Source: Balamuthia mandrillaris (Eukaryota > Discosea > Longamoebia > Balamuthiidae). Taken from it: a DNA stretch of 64,000 nt. Made by a program: the position numbers and the translations under genes. Below, in pieces: positions 9,801 to 20,298 of this stretch. The DNA lies in NCBI GenBank assembly GCA_031835245.1, contig JAVKOQ010000065.1:1-64000 (forward strand), read 5' to 3'. Numbering within the stretch: position 1 is the stretch's first letter; each line of letters begins with the position of its first letter. A model generated the notes under the pieces. It worked only from the letters and a program-made list of their open reading frames with translations, had not been told where the DNA came from and ran no database searches.

Positions 9801-10288
9801 GATGCATATAGCTCCAAGTATACGACTTTCAGATTGTTCATCTTACAACTTGGTGGTTATTGTCAAATGAAGATGTCAAAAATCCTGGACAAATTTTTAG
9901 AATGGCATTTTAGCAGCTTTTCCAAAATGGTGGTTTTTGTCGGATTTTCTGTCACAGCAGAAAAACTGCCTATATAAATTTAGCTGAGCAGAAAAACCAT
10001 TGATTTCCATCAATAAATCTACTTCTTTATCTCCTTGGTCAAGGTGACCATGGTTCTTTATCCTGAGCAATGGTGAGAGGGAAAGGTGAGGCAGCAGGGG
10101 TGTTTGTATATCATTAAACACTCAGTCAAAAGAAAGGCTCAAGAGCCATCTGCACTCCTCCCTCCTTTTGTTCTCTTGGTACGCAACAGGTAGGGCAAAA
10201 TGAACTGAAGTGAAGTGGTTCAGAGGGACTGCCATCTTGCTTTTCCTTGATGCACTTTGTTCATGTTTTGTTGGAAGAAGTTGGAAAA
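9801..10288. other. Non-coding spacer
   Basis: AT-rich sequence with no recognisable gene. A 74-codon minus-strand open frame near 9897-10121 resembles nothing I know and is probably chance. Confidence 0.4.
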
Positions 10289-10483
10289 TGTTGGAAAACT
10301 AACGATTTGTTATCTATCACTTTCTTTGGATACCCCAAGTTTTCTCACCATTTTTATTTTCCCTTTTTCCTCATGACATGTTCAAAGCACCCACTTTGGT
10401 CCACACCTCTTTTCTTGTGAATAAACTCAAAGTCACTTACATGCCGTCCCTTTCTTGATCCACAGGGTTATTCCTCATCTACA
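10289..10483 (+). mobile_element. Solo LTR, same family as the chromovirus LTR
   Basis: About 195 bp matching the reverse complement of the 200-bp LTR, from TGTTGGAAAACTAACG to CTCATCTACA, with many scattered differences. No internal region is attached, so it is an older solo LTR in the opposite orientation to the full element. Confidence 0.8.
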
Positions 10484-11230
10484 AAAAGCACAAATAAATA
10501 CAGGCAGAAATAACTTTCCAGATGTTAGTACTTGCTTTTGCCCCTTGCTAGGTTTATTTTGGAAAATGCCATTTTAACTATGCCCTTTTACAAGGTAAAT
10601 AGAGATGCAGAGTTGACATGGTTGTGTATTTTTCCACTGAGACTTCCAAGTGGTTGTTCTTGATAGGCTCCTGGCATTCTGTTATTTACAAGATATTACC
10701 ATTTGATGTGTAAGTACTAGGCTGGGTACAGCTTTCTTACTCAATGAGCAAGATAGACTATAACAATTTGAGAGAACACCCAACTGTGAAGACGATGGAG
10801 ATAGATAGACAACATTGTAAACAAAACTCACTGCTTAGAGCAGTTAAGCAAACTAGCTTGGGAGGTGTATGAACCAAAAATTCCCTCATCCAATAATACA
10901 CTGGAGGCGCTAATATAGTAATTGCAAGGACAATGACAATGACAGTGACAACAGCAATTGCAAGGACAATGGTAATAATAATATAACCATGACTATGGCA
11001 ATATGACAAGTGCAATAGTGTAGGCAAAGGAAAAAGAAAGATCACAAAAAAATCAAACTCTCTTACAAATCAATAAAAACATACTTGTCACTACTTTCAT
11101 GTACAAAGCCAAAAAATAGTCTGTATTCATAATACATCAAACAATACTATCCAACAACAATGAATTACTGTATCAAATAAGTAAACAAAGGCAAGAGGAG
11201 AACTTTCAAGATAGATAACTTTAATCAAAG
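10484..11230. other. Non-coding spacer
   Basis: AT-rich DNA without a recognisable gene. It contains a small internal repeat in which AATTGCAAGGACAATG occurs twice (about 10920 and 10957). Confidence 0.4.
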
Positions 11231-11535
11231 GTAAAACATAAACCCTGTAAATCAAGCAAGTAAACGATTCTGGGTTGATTCATAGGAAAAGAGGTATAGA
11301 CCAAAGTGTATGTGTTGGAAAACCAACTATTTCTTTCATAATGACTTCCTGTCAACACTCTCTCACAACACATTCAAAGTACACACTTTGATTCACATCC
11401 CTTTTCTTGTTCTTAAAATAAACCCAGAGTGGCTTACATGCCGTCCCTTTCTTGGTCTGTGGGGTTATTCCCTATCAACATTTGCATGTGTCTGAGGAAA
11501 AAGGGAAAATAAAAGTAGTGAGAAAATTTAGCTTA
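11231..11535 (-). mobile_element. Outer solo LTR, split by a second LTR
   Basis: 11231-11312 resembles the first part of the minus-orientation chromovirus LTR and 11481-11535 resembles its continuation (GTGTCTGAGGAAAAAGGG...). The two parts are separated by a second LTR in the opposite orientation at 11313-11480. Both are degenerate. Confidence 0.65.
11313..11480 (+). mobile_element. Inner solo LTR nested in the outer LTR
   Basis: TGTTGGAAAACCAACTAT to CCTATCAACA is a slightly shortened copy of the 200-bp LTR in plus orientation. It interrupts the outer copy at the point corresponding to LTR base 95-97. No clear target duplication remains. Confidence 0.7.
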
Positions 11536-12215
11536 TGGTCTGGCCAGTTAAGTTGAATGAAGAAAAGGAGAAAAGGAAGGAAGAAGGCAAAGCAAAAGGG
11601 ATGAAAGGGAATGTATGAGCAAAAATAGACCATAATAACAACAGTCATCTGACATACACTGAAAAGATCTACTGAATGCCTTATCATAGGAAAAGGAAAG
11701 AGAGAAACAGGTAAAATAAAAAAAAAACTTGACCTTTCATAAATCTCATTCTCATTTAACTAACCTTGTATTAGAATGGCCCATTTCTTCATCATTATTT
11801 GCCTTCTTTTTCTTCTTTATCTTTTTATAAAGATGAAAAAAGAGAAGGCCAAATCACAGGAAAAGTATACTCCCTCTGCCTCTTCCTTTCCCTCTGCTAC
11901 AGTGTTTTGATTGTACATATATTAGATTGATGTTAATTAAATTGAAAAGCATTCAAGGGTTCTAGTTCCTCAGACATGCCCTTTGCTTGCTATGTTCTTT
12001 TTTATAAAAAGAGGCATTGTGAGATTAAGAAATAATTTTAAAAAAATCTCTTTCTTTGTAAGCTTTTTCAAGATAGATGATAAATGGAGGAGAGATCAGA
12101 AAGAGGGGAGAGGAGAGCAGAACCAAAGAAACATAACCATTTAAGTGTCAAATGCTTTTTATTGCAATAACTTGACTCCAGTCTATGATCTTGCTGGTTT
12201 TTAAGAATGACTTTT
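11536..12215. other. Non-coding spacer downstream of CCT7
   Basis: AT-rich spacer with no supported gene. It is the 3' flank of the minus-strand CCT7 gene. I see no clear polyadenylation signal that I would insist on. Confidence 0.4.
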
Positions 12216-14564
12216 TTAACGTCTTCGCCTTCCACCACGGGATGGAGCAGGAGCAGGGGTATCATCTTCTTGTGGTTTGGCATTCTTGATGGTTTCGTCC
12301 ACAGAGAGTACCAGACATGCAGCCTCTGTGGCAGCAGTAATGCTATTATGCTTAACCAGACTGGGTTCCCACACAAAACTATCATAGGTATTGCAAATGT
12401 CCTCATTTCTAATGTCAACTCCAAACCAGGTTCCTCCTTCTGCACAAGGCAAGATAAGTATGAACCATGGTAAACAGGAATTGAGTCAGTACCTTGAGCA
12501 TGTCGCTGTCGGAGCTTGTTCAAAATATCTGTGGAGTCAAAGCCGGCATTCTCTGCAATTTGACGAGGGATGACCTCCAAGGCCTTAGCATAGGCATTAA
12601 TGATTAACTGTTCCTTGCCATGAATTTCTCTGGAGTAATTCCTCAGATATTTGCTAAGCTCCATCTGAAATTGAAATGAAGGATTAATACCAAAGGGAAG
12701 AAATAAGGAATGGGCAGCTTACCTCAATTGCTCCTCCTCCACCAACAACCGAGCTATGCTTACGAGCACGTCGAACAATCATGATAGCGTCATGAATTGA
12801 CCTCTCGGCTTCTTCTATGAACTGGTCACCGCCACCACGGATAACGATTGTTGCAGTTTTTGCCTGACCACAATGTAATGTTTAATACATAATAAAAAAT
12901 AAACCGAAGCGAGAAAATAACTAACCTGAGGACACCCAGTGATAAAGTTGTATCTCTCACCACCGACTTGACGTTCCTCGAATGTTTCACATGTTCCTAG
13001 AACAGCAGGAACAAGATTATTGACAGTTGTCTGAACAGCAGCACCTGTTGCCTTGGAAAGTCTGTTAAGGTCCTGTTTCACCAACAAGAAAGAACAAAAA
13101 TATCAGCATTTAAACAGGTTCCTATAACGAAAGGGCAATTTGACCTCTTGAGGTACTCGACCACCGCAGAACACGCCCCTATCAGCGAAATACTGCGTTG
13201 CCAAATCGCCAATAGGAAGCCTAGAAAACACCACTTTGGCTCCAGATTTGACGATTAAGTCTAACTTTTCATAAATAATTTTCCACTCGGCATCAACCAT
13301 AGATTGGTAGGCCTGTCATCAACAAAAGTAAGGAATGGAGGTGATCAATAACACAATCCTATTTTTGTTAACCCAGACAAAATGAAAAGCTTACCGCAGG
13401 GTCCTCCACTCTGATTTCAGCGTTATCCTTTTCTGCCTTCAGCTCCAACTCCAGATTCAGCAAAAGAATTTGTGGATTCTGAAATTTTTTGGGCTGTTGC
13501 TCAAATCCTGCATAGGAGAAACACTTCTTGAAGGCCACGCCTTGCACGAGCATTGAATCCTACAGAGAGCAACCTTCAAGTTAATGACGCTCCCACAGAC
13601 AAACTTGCTGGCAGGAGAGATTGACGCACTTCCATGGAGCCACCCTTTTCTTTTTTGATACCAATGAGGTCAAGGTCCATGTCATCATCGAGGGAGAGAA
13701 CAGCGTCCACAATGATTTTTGAAAAGAAGCCACCATGGCTGCCAATAAGTTTGGAGTTCAAAGCGGTAGCGGCACATTTTTCCAAAACGTCTCGCATTTC
13801 CCTACATGCATGGCAAAAAGAATGTATTCAGCGTGACTCGTGAAAACAAAACACCAAAATGAAATAAACGTTGTCAACTTACGCCTTTGCATCCTTGCCG
13901 GCAAGAGGGATCGCCAATTCCCTGATTTTCTCCCGTGCCTGTATTTGTAAGCATATGAGCGTTGCTTCAAAAAAGAAAGACAGGTAGAGAGGCGAACACA
14001 AACCAACTGGCAGGCCCTTCTAAAGCCGCGAATGATAACAGTAGGGTGGACGCCTTCCTCTACAAAGGCCTTGGCTTCCTTTAAGAATTCACCAGCCAGT
14101 ACAACAACGCTAGTGGTACCATCCCCAACCTCTTCATCTTGGGACTTGGCAATATCAACTAGGGTTTGTGCCGCAGGGTGCGCTATGTCTAGGAGTTTCA
14201 TAATAGTGGCACCATCATTAGAGATAGTGGTGCCCCTGCCTTGGTAAACCAATTTGTCCATTCCGCGAGGGCCGAGAGTAGAGCGGATGATTTCAACGAT
14301 TGCGTTGCAAGCGTTGATGTTGCTTATAAGTTGTGCTTTTCCTTGGGAGGTGTCAGTTCCCTCCTTGAGGAGGATAATGCTCGGTTGCTACGGGTGGGGG
14401 GAAGAGGGAGGAGCAAAACTTTAGACAACCACAACAAAAAAAAAAGAGTACACCGCAAAAGAAGCACTACACTTCACCGCTAAAACGGGGTCCCGCCTGC
14501 GACTACACACTCGGAAACAAAAAAAAAAAAATCAAAAACGTACCAACATGGAGGAGAGGTTCAT
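12216..14564 (-). CDS. CCT7: Chaperonin CCT/TRiC subunit eta (TCP-1-eta)
   Basis: CCT7 is one of eight subunits of the cytosolic TRiC chaperonin that folds actin, tubulin and other proteins with ATP. The first exon, 14544-14564, encodes MNLSSML. Exon 2 starts at 14387 and gives [20 protein letters not shown], a strong eta signature. ATP-binding elements follow ([24 protein letters not shown]), then KLPIGD-like and GGERYNF segments of the apical domain, and [19 protein letters not shown] with [18 protein letters not shown] near the C-terminus. The protein ends ...SRGGRRRR, like the glycine/arginine-rich tails of animal CCT7. Roughly nine exons with GT-AG introns are inferred. Exon joins read cleanly (for example 14004 to 13938, phase 0). 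The gene was head-to-head with the TBC gene before the Harbinger insertion. Confidence 0.95.
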
Positions 14565-14650
14565 CTTGGAGGTGTGTGAGCGCCGTGCGTGACAGTGAGT
14601 GAGTGAGGGAGGGAGTTTTTTTTTTTTTTTTTTGTTTTGGGGTGGCTGCT

Positions 14651-14669
14651 CCTCGTGCGTTCTCGAGAA
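14651..14669. promoter_or_regulatory. Candidate promoter motif upstream of CCT7
   Basis: CCTCGTGCGTT (14651-14661) is followed by a CTCGAG-centred palindrome about 90 bp upstream of the CCT7 start. The same 11-mer occurs at 36207-36217 in the DRG1/RPC6 promoter. Regulatory function is inferred only from the shared sequence and position. Confidence 0.35.
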
Positions 14670-14683
14670 CGGTGGTGAACATT

Positions 14684-14696
14684 AGAGTTGAGGGAA
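14684..14696 (+). repeat. Harbinger left terminal inverted repeat
   Basis: AGAGTTGAGGGAA, an exact inverted match to 17310-17322, directly preceded by the ATT target duplication. Confidence 0.85.
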
Positions 14697-14745
14697 TAAA
14701 ATAATTTTCAACATATTTTAATTATTATCAAAAATCAATAAAAAA

Positions 14746-15768
14746 TCAAAAACCAATTTTCACGTCCTCATGGTCGCGACGGAAGAAGGGGATCGTCCAC
14801 CGAACAAGATAAGTCTTCTCTGCAAATGTCCAGGTTGTTGGCGAATCCAACCTGTGCTCAAAGTACAGTTTGAACTGTGCAATGTGAGCATGGTTGTTTT
14901 GATCTAATAAATCGATGTCTGTGTTGAACGGGAGGAAATCCATCATCTCTCGCAATTCAGCTTGATCAAGACGGGCACGCTTGACAGTCACAATTAAAAC
15001 GTGGTCATTGCTGTCATCCCAGTCCACTTCAAATGACAGCCCAGGCAACTGGCGAAAGAATAAAAAAAGGGAACGACTTGTGGTAATATGCCACATAAAA
15101 AGTTTTATATTTATAGGAGAGATTCCTTGCAGCGAGGATGAAAGAGAGGAGGAAGAGGAGGAGGAGGAGGAGGAGGAGGAGGAGGAGGAAGAAGGGTTTT
15201 CTTCGCAGCGTCTCCTCTTAATAGGCGGGCTCCAAGGGTCAAAAGAAGCAGTGTTGTGGTACACAGTGACCTCTTCTGCTTCTTCTTCTTCTGGTTCTTC
15301 CTCCTCATCCTCTTCTGCTTCCTCTTCTTCATTCCTCTGTGCTTGAACGGACGGAACTGAGGCAGTTGGAGTGGAAGTGGCTTAAAAAAAAACCAGTCAC
15401 AAAAATAATCTTCAAATAAAGTAAAAAAAAAAACTTACGTTGTGAAACAGCAGTTTGAGGAGGTACACCACACATTTGCTGGCGCAACTGAAGAAGATTT
15501 GGAAGCATAGACGCTAATAAAAAGAAAGATGAGAAAAAGATGAGAGATAATAGCACCAAGTTAAAAAAATCATACCTGCTTTTTGTGTGTTTTGGGTCTT
15601 TTCTTGGGTTTGTTTTTTGAGAAGATTCCATTTTTGTAAAATAGCACGCTCAGAACGGCGGGTGAGTTTGTCTTTAAGCTCAGCAAAGGCGTGCTCAGTC
15701 AACTCGGGCCCTGTTTTTTTGTACACATCTGTGATGATTGTTGTTTCTTGTGTGTTCCACTTGGGCAT
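14746..15768 (-). CDS. Harbinger ORF1-like SANT/Myb DNA-binding protein
   Basis: The start MPKWNTQETTIITDVYKKTG is followed by a helical stretch ending in ILQKWNLLKKQTQ, which resembles the SANT/trihelix proteins that accompany Harbinger transposases and help bring them to DNA. The exon ends at a GT donor after QNTQKA. A second exon encodes SMLPNLLQLRQQMCGVPPQT. A third begins TSTPTASVPSV and carries a glutamate-rich tract, a KRRRC basic cluster and a long serine tract encoded by (GGA)n on the plus strand. The C-terminal domain (QLPGLSFEVDWDD to DHEDVKIGF) is unfamiliar. Whether there is an additional intron around 15040-15110 is unclear, because the frame stays open. An upstream in-frame ATG at 15813 is possible. 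Confidence 0.6.
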
Positions 15769-15911
15769 ACTGCAGTCTGGTTGTACAAAAAAAAAACATC
15801 GTGCGGGTTGCAAAAAATTCTACTTAAATCATCCTCCGGAAAATTAAAATATAATCAATTACGAAAAATTTTCCTTTACTCCCGTCAAGGAAAAAAAGCG
15901 GTTCCTGTTTG

Positions 15912-16118
15912 CTGCTCAAAACACGCTCAAAACACGCTCAAAACACACACAAAACACATTCGGAGTTTTTGAAATTTCATCTGATAGACGAATCAAAAAT
16001 CAAAAAAAACAAATTTTGAATTATGATTGGAAAAATTCAAATAAATTTCGGAGCTTGTGAATGTGTTTTGTGTGTGTTTTGAGCATGTTTTGAGCGTGAT
16101 TTGAGTGTGTTTTGTGCA
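15912..16118. repeat. Imperfect hairpin in the Harbinger internal promoter
   Basis: The left arm (about 15912-15961) contains AAAACACGCTC repeats ending in AAAACACACACAAAACACATTC. The right arm (about 16059-16118) is its near-perfect inverse, GAATGTGTTTTGTGTG onward. The spacer is about 97 bp. The structure lies exactly between the two divergent transposon genes, so it may be the bidirectional promoter or a set of binding sites for the SANT protein. Confidence 0.7.
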
Positions 16119-16330
16119 GAAGCAAAAAACCGACCTGGAAAATATCCCCGATTATTTTCCGGTTTATTTCTCCGGTTTATTTCTCCATTATTTTCTCCGA
16201 TTTTATTTCTCCTTTTAAGCTTTTTATCCGTTATAGGCAATTATTTCAAAAAGCGATAATATATTTGAGTAACTTTTTCTTCATAACACAAATTTTGACA
16301 ATTATCATCAATAAGTTTAGAACGAAGAAG

Positions 16331-17305
16331 ATGGAAGAGTTTTTTTTGTTGCTTTCAACAGCAGAAACACTTATTCAAAACGTTACAGAAAGAACATGGC
16401 GAGCACACTTTGGAGCTAGCTTTGAAACCACTGCCATTATTTGGGACATATTGAAAAGGTTTAAGTTTGAGCGTCCGTTGAAACCAAAGTACCTATTGTG
16501 GGCTCTTTATTTTTTAAAGGTCTACCCCACTGAAGATGTTGCCTGTTCATTTTGTTCTTGCACCCCAAAGACCTTTCGTTACTGGGTTTGGACTATCATC
16601 AAGGCTTTGGCTTCTCAGTTATCATTTGATATGTTTCAGGTTCATCTTTTTTGTTATTGTTTTTGATTTGATTTTGTTTTTTGTTTTTTTGTTTTATTTT
16701 GTTTTCCTTTTTTTCTTGTTGTTGGGTTTTGACTTTAGCATTTGTTTGTCTCACCTTTTTCTTTTTAGCAATTTGTTCAAGCTCACCACACTTCAAGAAC
16801 AGGAATCACAGGTATTGTGGATACCACCGAGTGTCCAATTCAGCGACCATCTGGTGTTAAAACACAACGCAACTTCTATTCTGGCAAAAAGAAAAAACAC
16901 ACACTTAAGTATGAGCTTGTTTTGGACCTTTCCACAGAGCTCATAACTTGGGTGAGTGGCCCTTATGCTGGCCGAGTACATGATTTAACGATTGCACGAG
17001 AAGGGCTTCTTCCTTATGTGGGACAACAAGAGCTTCTTTTAGGTGATAAGGCCTACCAAGGCGAATCTTGTTTTCTTACACCATTCAAAGGACATGTAAC
17101 TGGTACTCTTTTAGAGTTTAACCAAGTTCATGGAGGAGAACGTGTTGACATTGAAAGGGCCATTGGTCGTTTAAAAAGCTTTTCTTGCTTGACCATCCCT
17201 TGGCGACACTCATTAGACAACCACAGCGCTTGTTTTCTTACGGTGGTTTGCTTAGTAAATTTGGACTTGTGTTTTTTTCCTTTAAATAAAAACTGTCAAA
17301 CTTAA
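16331..17305 (+). CDS. PIF/Harbinger DDE transposase (DDE_Tnp_4 family)
   Basis: Exon 1 (16331-16639) encodes the N-terminal helical region. A 129-bp GT-AG intron (16640-16768) joins FDMFQ to QFVQAHHTSR in phase 0. Exon 2 carries the catalytic core: first Asp in GIVDTTECPIQRP, then KKKKHTLKYELVLDLS and a PYAGRVHDLTIAREG block, second Asp in LLGDKAYQGE, and Glu in the ERAIGRLKSF helix. This is the standard DDE arrangement of the family. The protein is about 281 residues, at the short end for Harbinger transposases. It probably excises and reinserts the element together with the SANT protein encoded divergently at 14746-15768. Confidence 0.9.
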
Positions 17306-17309
17306 CTCG

Positions 17310-17322
17310 TTCCCTCAACTCT
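17310..17322 (-). repeat. Harbinger right terminal inverted repeat
   Basis: TTCCCTCAACTCT, the exact inverse of 14684-14696, followed by the second ATT of the target duplication. Confidence 0.85.
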
Positions 17323-17471
17323 ATTCGTGTAGACATGGGGAACTCCCAAAAAAAAAAAAAAAACCAACAAAAACAGAAAAACAAAAAAACAAAACCCGTG
17401 TCGACAACAGCAGCAACAACCAGAAAGGAAGGAAGGCTCCTTTCCTTTGCCTGCCTCCTCTGCTATGAGCC

Positions 17472-19937
17472 ATGAAGGTGACCGCCAGTTCACAAAATAG
17501 CCTGCCCTCTGCGCCAAGCGCAACAGCAACAACCATGGAAGAGTCACCTGGTGCCACACCACAGTTAGGGGACCTTTTTTCTTCTCTCTCGCGCAAGTTC
17601 TCCAGCCTAGGGCTGGCCTCCCACCACCACTCCGAAAACCGAGCAGAGGAAGAGCAAAAGGGGGAGGAAGAAGAGGAAGAAGAAAGGGGACTTTCTCCAA
17701 AAGAACGAGTCCCTCCAGCAGCAACAGAGACACAGAGAAACAAACTCCAGAATAAAACCCAGCACAGCGCCCAACATTTTGTTCCGAGCAGTAGTAACGC
17801 TACGTACGTATGTGCATAATATTATGTCAGTTAATGTTTAGATGAGCCTTTGTCTGTTTTTTTCGAGGTTGTTACTCATTGCCCGTTCTATATTGCAATT
17901 GGTAGGACTTCGCTTACCCATCATTTTGATAAAAGCTTCTTTGCCAAGTTTAGAACCTACTCAGCTTCAACCACTACCTCAACACCTATTTCCAGTGTTA
18001 TCGCCACACGTCCGCAGTGCGTCATCTTTCATTCTTTACCTGCCACTGTTATTCTTGTTCTTGCTCTTTTCTTATTCTTATTCTTATTCTTATTCTTATT
18101 CTTATTCTTATTCTTATTCTTATTCTTATTCTTATTCTTATTCTTATTCTTATTCTTATTCTTATTCTTATTCCTGTTCTTATTCTTCTTGCTGTCGTTT
18201 ACCGATTTTAACGGTTGCAGCAATTTGGAGCCGAAGAAGGAATCAGAACACTTAAAGCACTTACAACAATATGAAGAAATGCTTCGCAAGTACAAGAAAA
18301 GAGGTGAGTTCCGCTTTGACAATACTGCATGCATAGACTGTAGCTGAGGTGCTCTTCGATGCAGAGAAGCAGAAAGCAAGAGAGTTGCAGAAGTTCCGAA
18401 AAGCAAAACTGGAGAAGGAAGACCGGCTTTTACGTTCCCGTCATACGTGGCAAACAGAGCTTCTTCCCAATTGGGATCAAGTGTGAGTATCCGTGATGAG
18501 GGTGAAACTTTCAGCGCTCTTGATTGTTAATTTGCTTTATGTATCTCGATATTTCAAAGGCGGAACACCCGCAAGGCCAAAGATATGCTGTGGCAGGGTG
18601 TGCCACCAAAGGTTAGATCCAGTCTTTGGCCTTTAAGCCTTGGTAACAAACTTGGAATAACGCAAGGTTTGTATTAGGCCGATATAAAGAGAGCGCTTAT
18701 CCCTCTGTTCGTCCGTACTAATAATGTACTAACCACCGCCAGAGCTTTATGACAACCTGTTGCAAAAGAGCCCTGCTGCCAGGCAGCGGCTACACGAGAG
18801 AGGATTGGAGAAAGATGAATGTGAAAACTACTCAACAGAGATGGAATCTTTTGCTAGCAACAAAGAGAGCACTGTTCACTTGATTACATTAGACCTCCCA
18901 CGAACATTCCCGTGTCTTAGCTTCTTTCAAGAGGGAGGTCCTTCGCATGCCCCCCTTGCCCAAGTGCTGGAGGCCTATGTATGCTTCAGACCGGAAGTTG
19001 GCTATGTACGCTGCATGCCTGTCTGTCACTGAAATATGTTTCTGACCTTTGAAATTTTGTTTTTGCTTGACCAGGTACAAGGCATGTCCTACCTTGCAGC
19101 TGTTTTGCTTCTGTACTTAGACCCGTTACCTGCTTTCACTTGCTTGGCAACACTACTAGACAGACCCCTGTTACTCTCATTCTATCGTATGGATATGAAT
19201 GAAGTAAGTTGTTCCTCGATTGTGTTGTTTGCTTGTGTTGAAATGGTGCTAAACCCAGGACGTGTAGATAGCAGCTTATACGGCCGTACTAAATATCTTG
19301 ATGGAAGAGTTCTTGCCAAACATAGCCAAACACCTTCGCGCATTAGAAATCGACACGAACTTGTACATAATGGATTGGTAGTGTGCTATTCGCCTTGTTT
19401 GCCACGCTTCGACTAATACTAAACGCCACAACGTCCACTTTCTTCCAGGTTTTTGACTCTCTTTAGCAAAAGTCTCTCACTGGACGTGGCCACACGAGTG
19501 TGGGATCTATATTTTGAAGAGGGAGACCTTTTTCTGTTTCGAACAGCCCTGGGCTTGCTTTCCTTGTTCTCTTCTGAACTTCTCCAAGGCTCTTTTGATG
19601 AATGCTTGCAGCTTTTGACGCATCTACCTTCCGTAAGCATACCTTTCCTCGCCTTGCTGTCTCATAATACTAACTTATTTATGTCGCCTTTCCTTTTGCC
19701 TGCCTGCCTGCCACGTAAACTATGGGGGTTATCATTTAACTGCAGGATCTGGACGGTGATGCCCTATTCAAGTGTATTGCGGAGATAAAACCTAGTGACA
19801 AGCGGTGGATTGATCTTCTCGCTCAATTCCATCTGCCCACCGACACCTCCACCAACACCAACAGCTCCCCCAGCAGCAGTACTACTCTGACTGCCACTCC
19901 GGCGGCTAGCAAGGCCTCTGGCTATCGCTCAGCGTGA
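17472..19937 (+). CDS. TBC-domain Rab GTPase-activating protein, TBC1D12/14-like
   Basis: The protein should stimulate GTP hydrolysis by a Rab GTPase in membrane traffic. The N-terminal exon (from ATG 17472) is low complexity and glutamate-rich. A charged coiled-coil exon follows (LKHLQQYEEMLRKYKK), then RELQKFRKAKLEKEDRLLR, and the TBC domain from MLWQGVPPKVRSSLWPLSLG. The arginine finger is in LITLDLPRTFP. The glutamine finger is in GYVQGMSYLAAVLLLYL, with an intron between Y and V. The rest of the fold is LYIMDWFLTLFSKSLSLDVATRVWD and FLFRTALGLLSL. About eight exons join in frame, with a stop at 19935-19937. The ELYDNLL and WQGVPP context resembles TBC1D12/14. The exon between 17790 and 18210 is uncertain because of the microsatellite. 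Confidence 0.88.
18067..18185 (+). repeat. (TTATTC)n hexanucleotide microsatellite
   Basis: Nearly perfect tandem TTATTC units over about 115 bp, in an intron of the TBC gene. The pyrimidine-rich strand is the sense strand. Confidence 0.9.
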
Positions 19938-20298
19938 CGCCACACTTGACAGTCAATCATGGTTGATGGGAGAGGCCTTCCGCTACCCGCCGCGTTTAGC
20001 AGCAGCAGGCCAATACTTGGCCCGCGCGTTGCGGGTGGTACGGTCAAAAAAGGGGGGGGGCAGCCCCAATATGGCAATTGTCGGCAATAAAAAGCCAAAG
20101 CAGCACCTTAAAACACAAAAGTAGGGGCAACAGGGAGAAGTTTGGGCTTGCTTCTTCTTCCTCCTTTCCTTGCCCCCCATATTGGGTGTTCGCCATAGTG
20201 CTCCTTTCTTCATTGTCTTCCCAACCAGCAATACAAGTAGCAGCAGCAGCAGTAGCAGACTCCGTAGCGCAACCATAGATACCCAAGAGAGGCAAGGA
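19938..20298. other. Intergenic region between TBC and BTB genes
   Basis: This holds the 3' end of the TBC gene and the presumed promoter of the BTB gene (tandem, same strand). It has a short G-run at 20050 and an AGC repeat at 20240. No further gene is supported. Confidence 0.4.

Larger units (their letters stand above)
14684..17322. mobile_element. PIF/Harbinger DNA transposon, complete-looking
   Basis: The ends are 13-bp terminal inverted repeats AGAGTTGAGGGAA (14684-14696) and TTCCCTCAACTCT (17310-17322). They are flanked by a 3-bp target duplication ATT at 14681-14683 and 17323-17325; 3-bp duplications are typical of this superfamily. Inside are two divergent genes, the usual pair for PIF/Harbinger: a SANT/Myb-like DNA-binding protein on the minus strand (14746-15768) and a DDE transposase on the plus strand (16331-17305). 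A large imperfect hairpin sits between them. Both genes read open across their exons, so the copy may be autonomous. Confidence 0.88.

Noticed and set aside
15912-16118. Possible CRISPR-like repeat array
   Set aside because: The units are adjacent without unique spacers and form a hairpin in a DNA transposon; the genome is eukaryotic.
20170-20298. Upstream extension of the BTB gene start
   Set aside because: The frame is open to 20170 but no ATG occurs before 20299, and the added part is low complexity.
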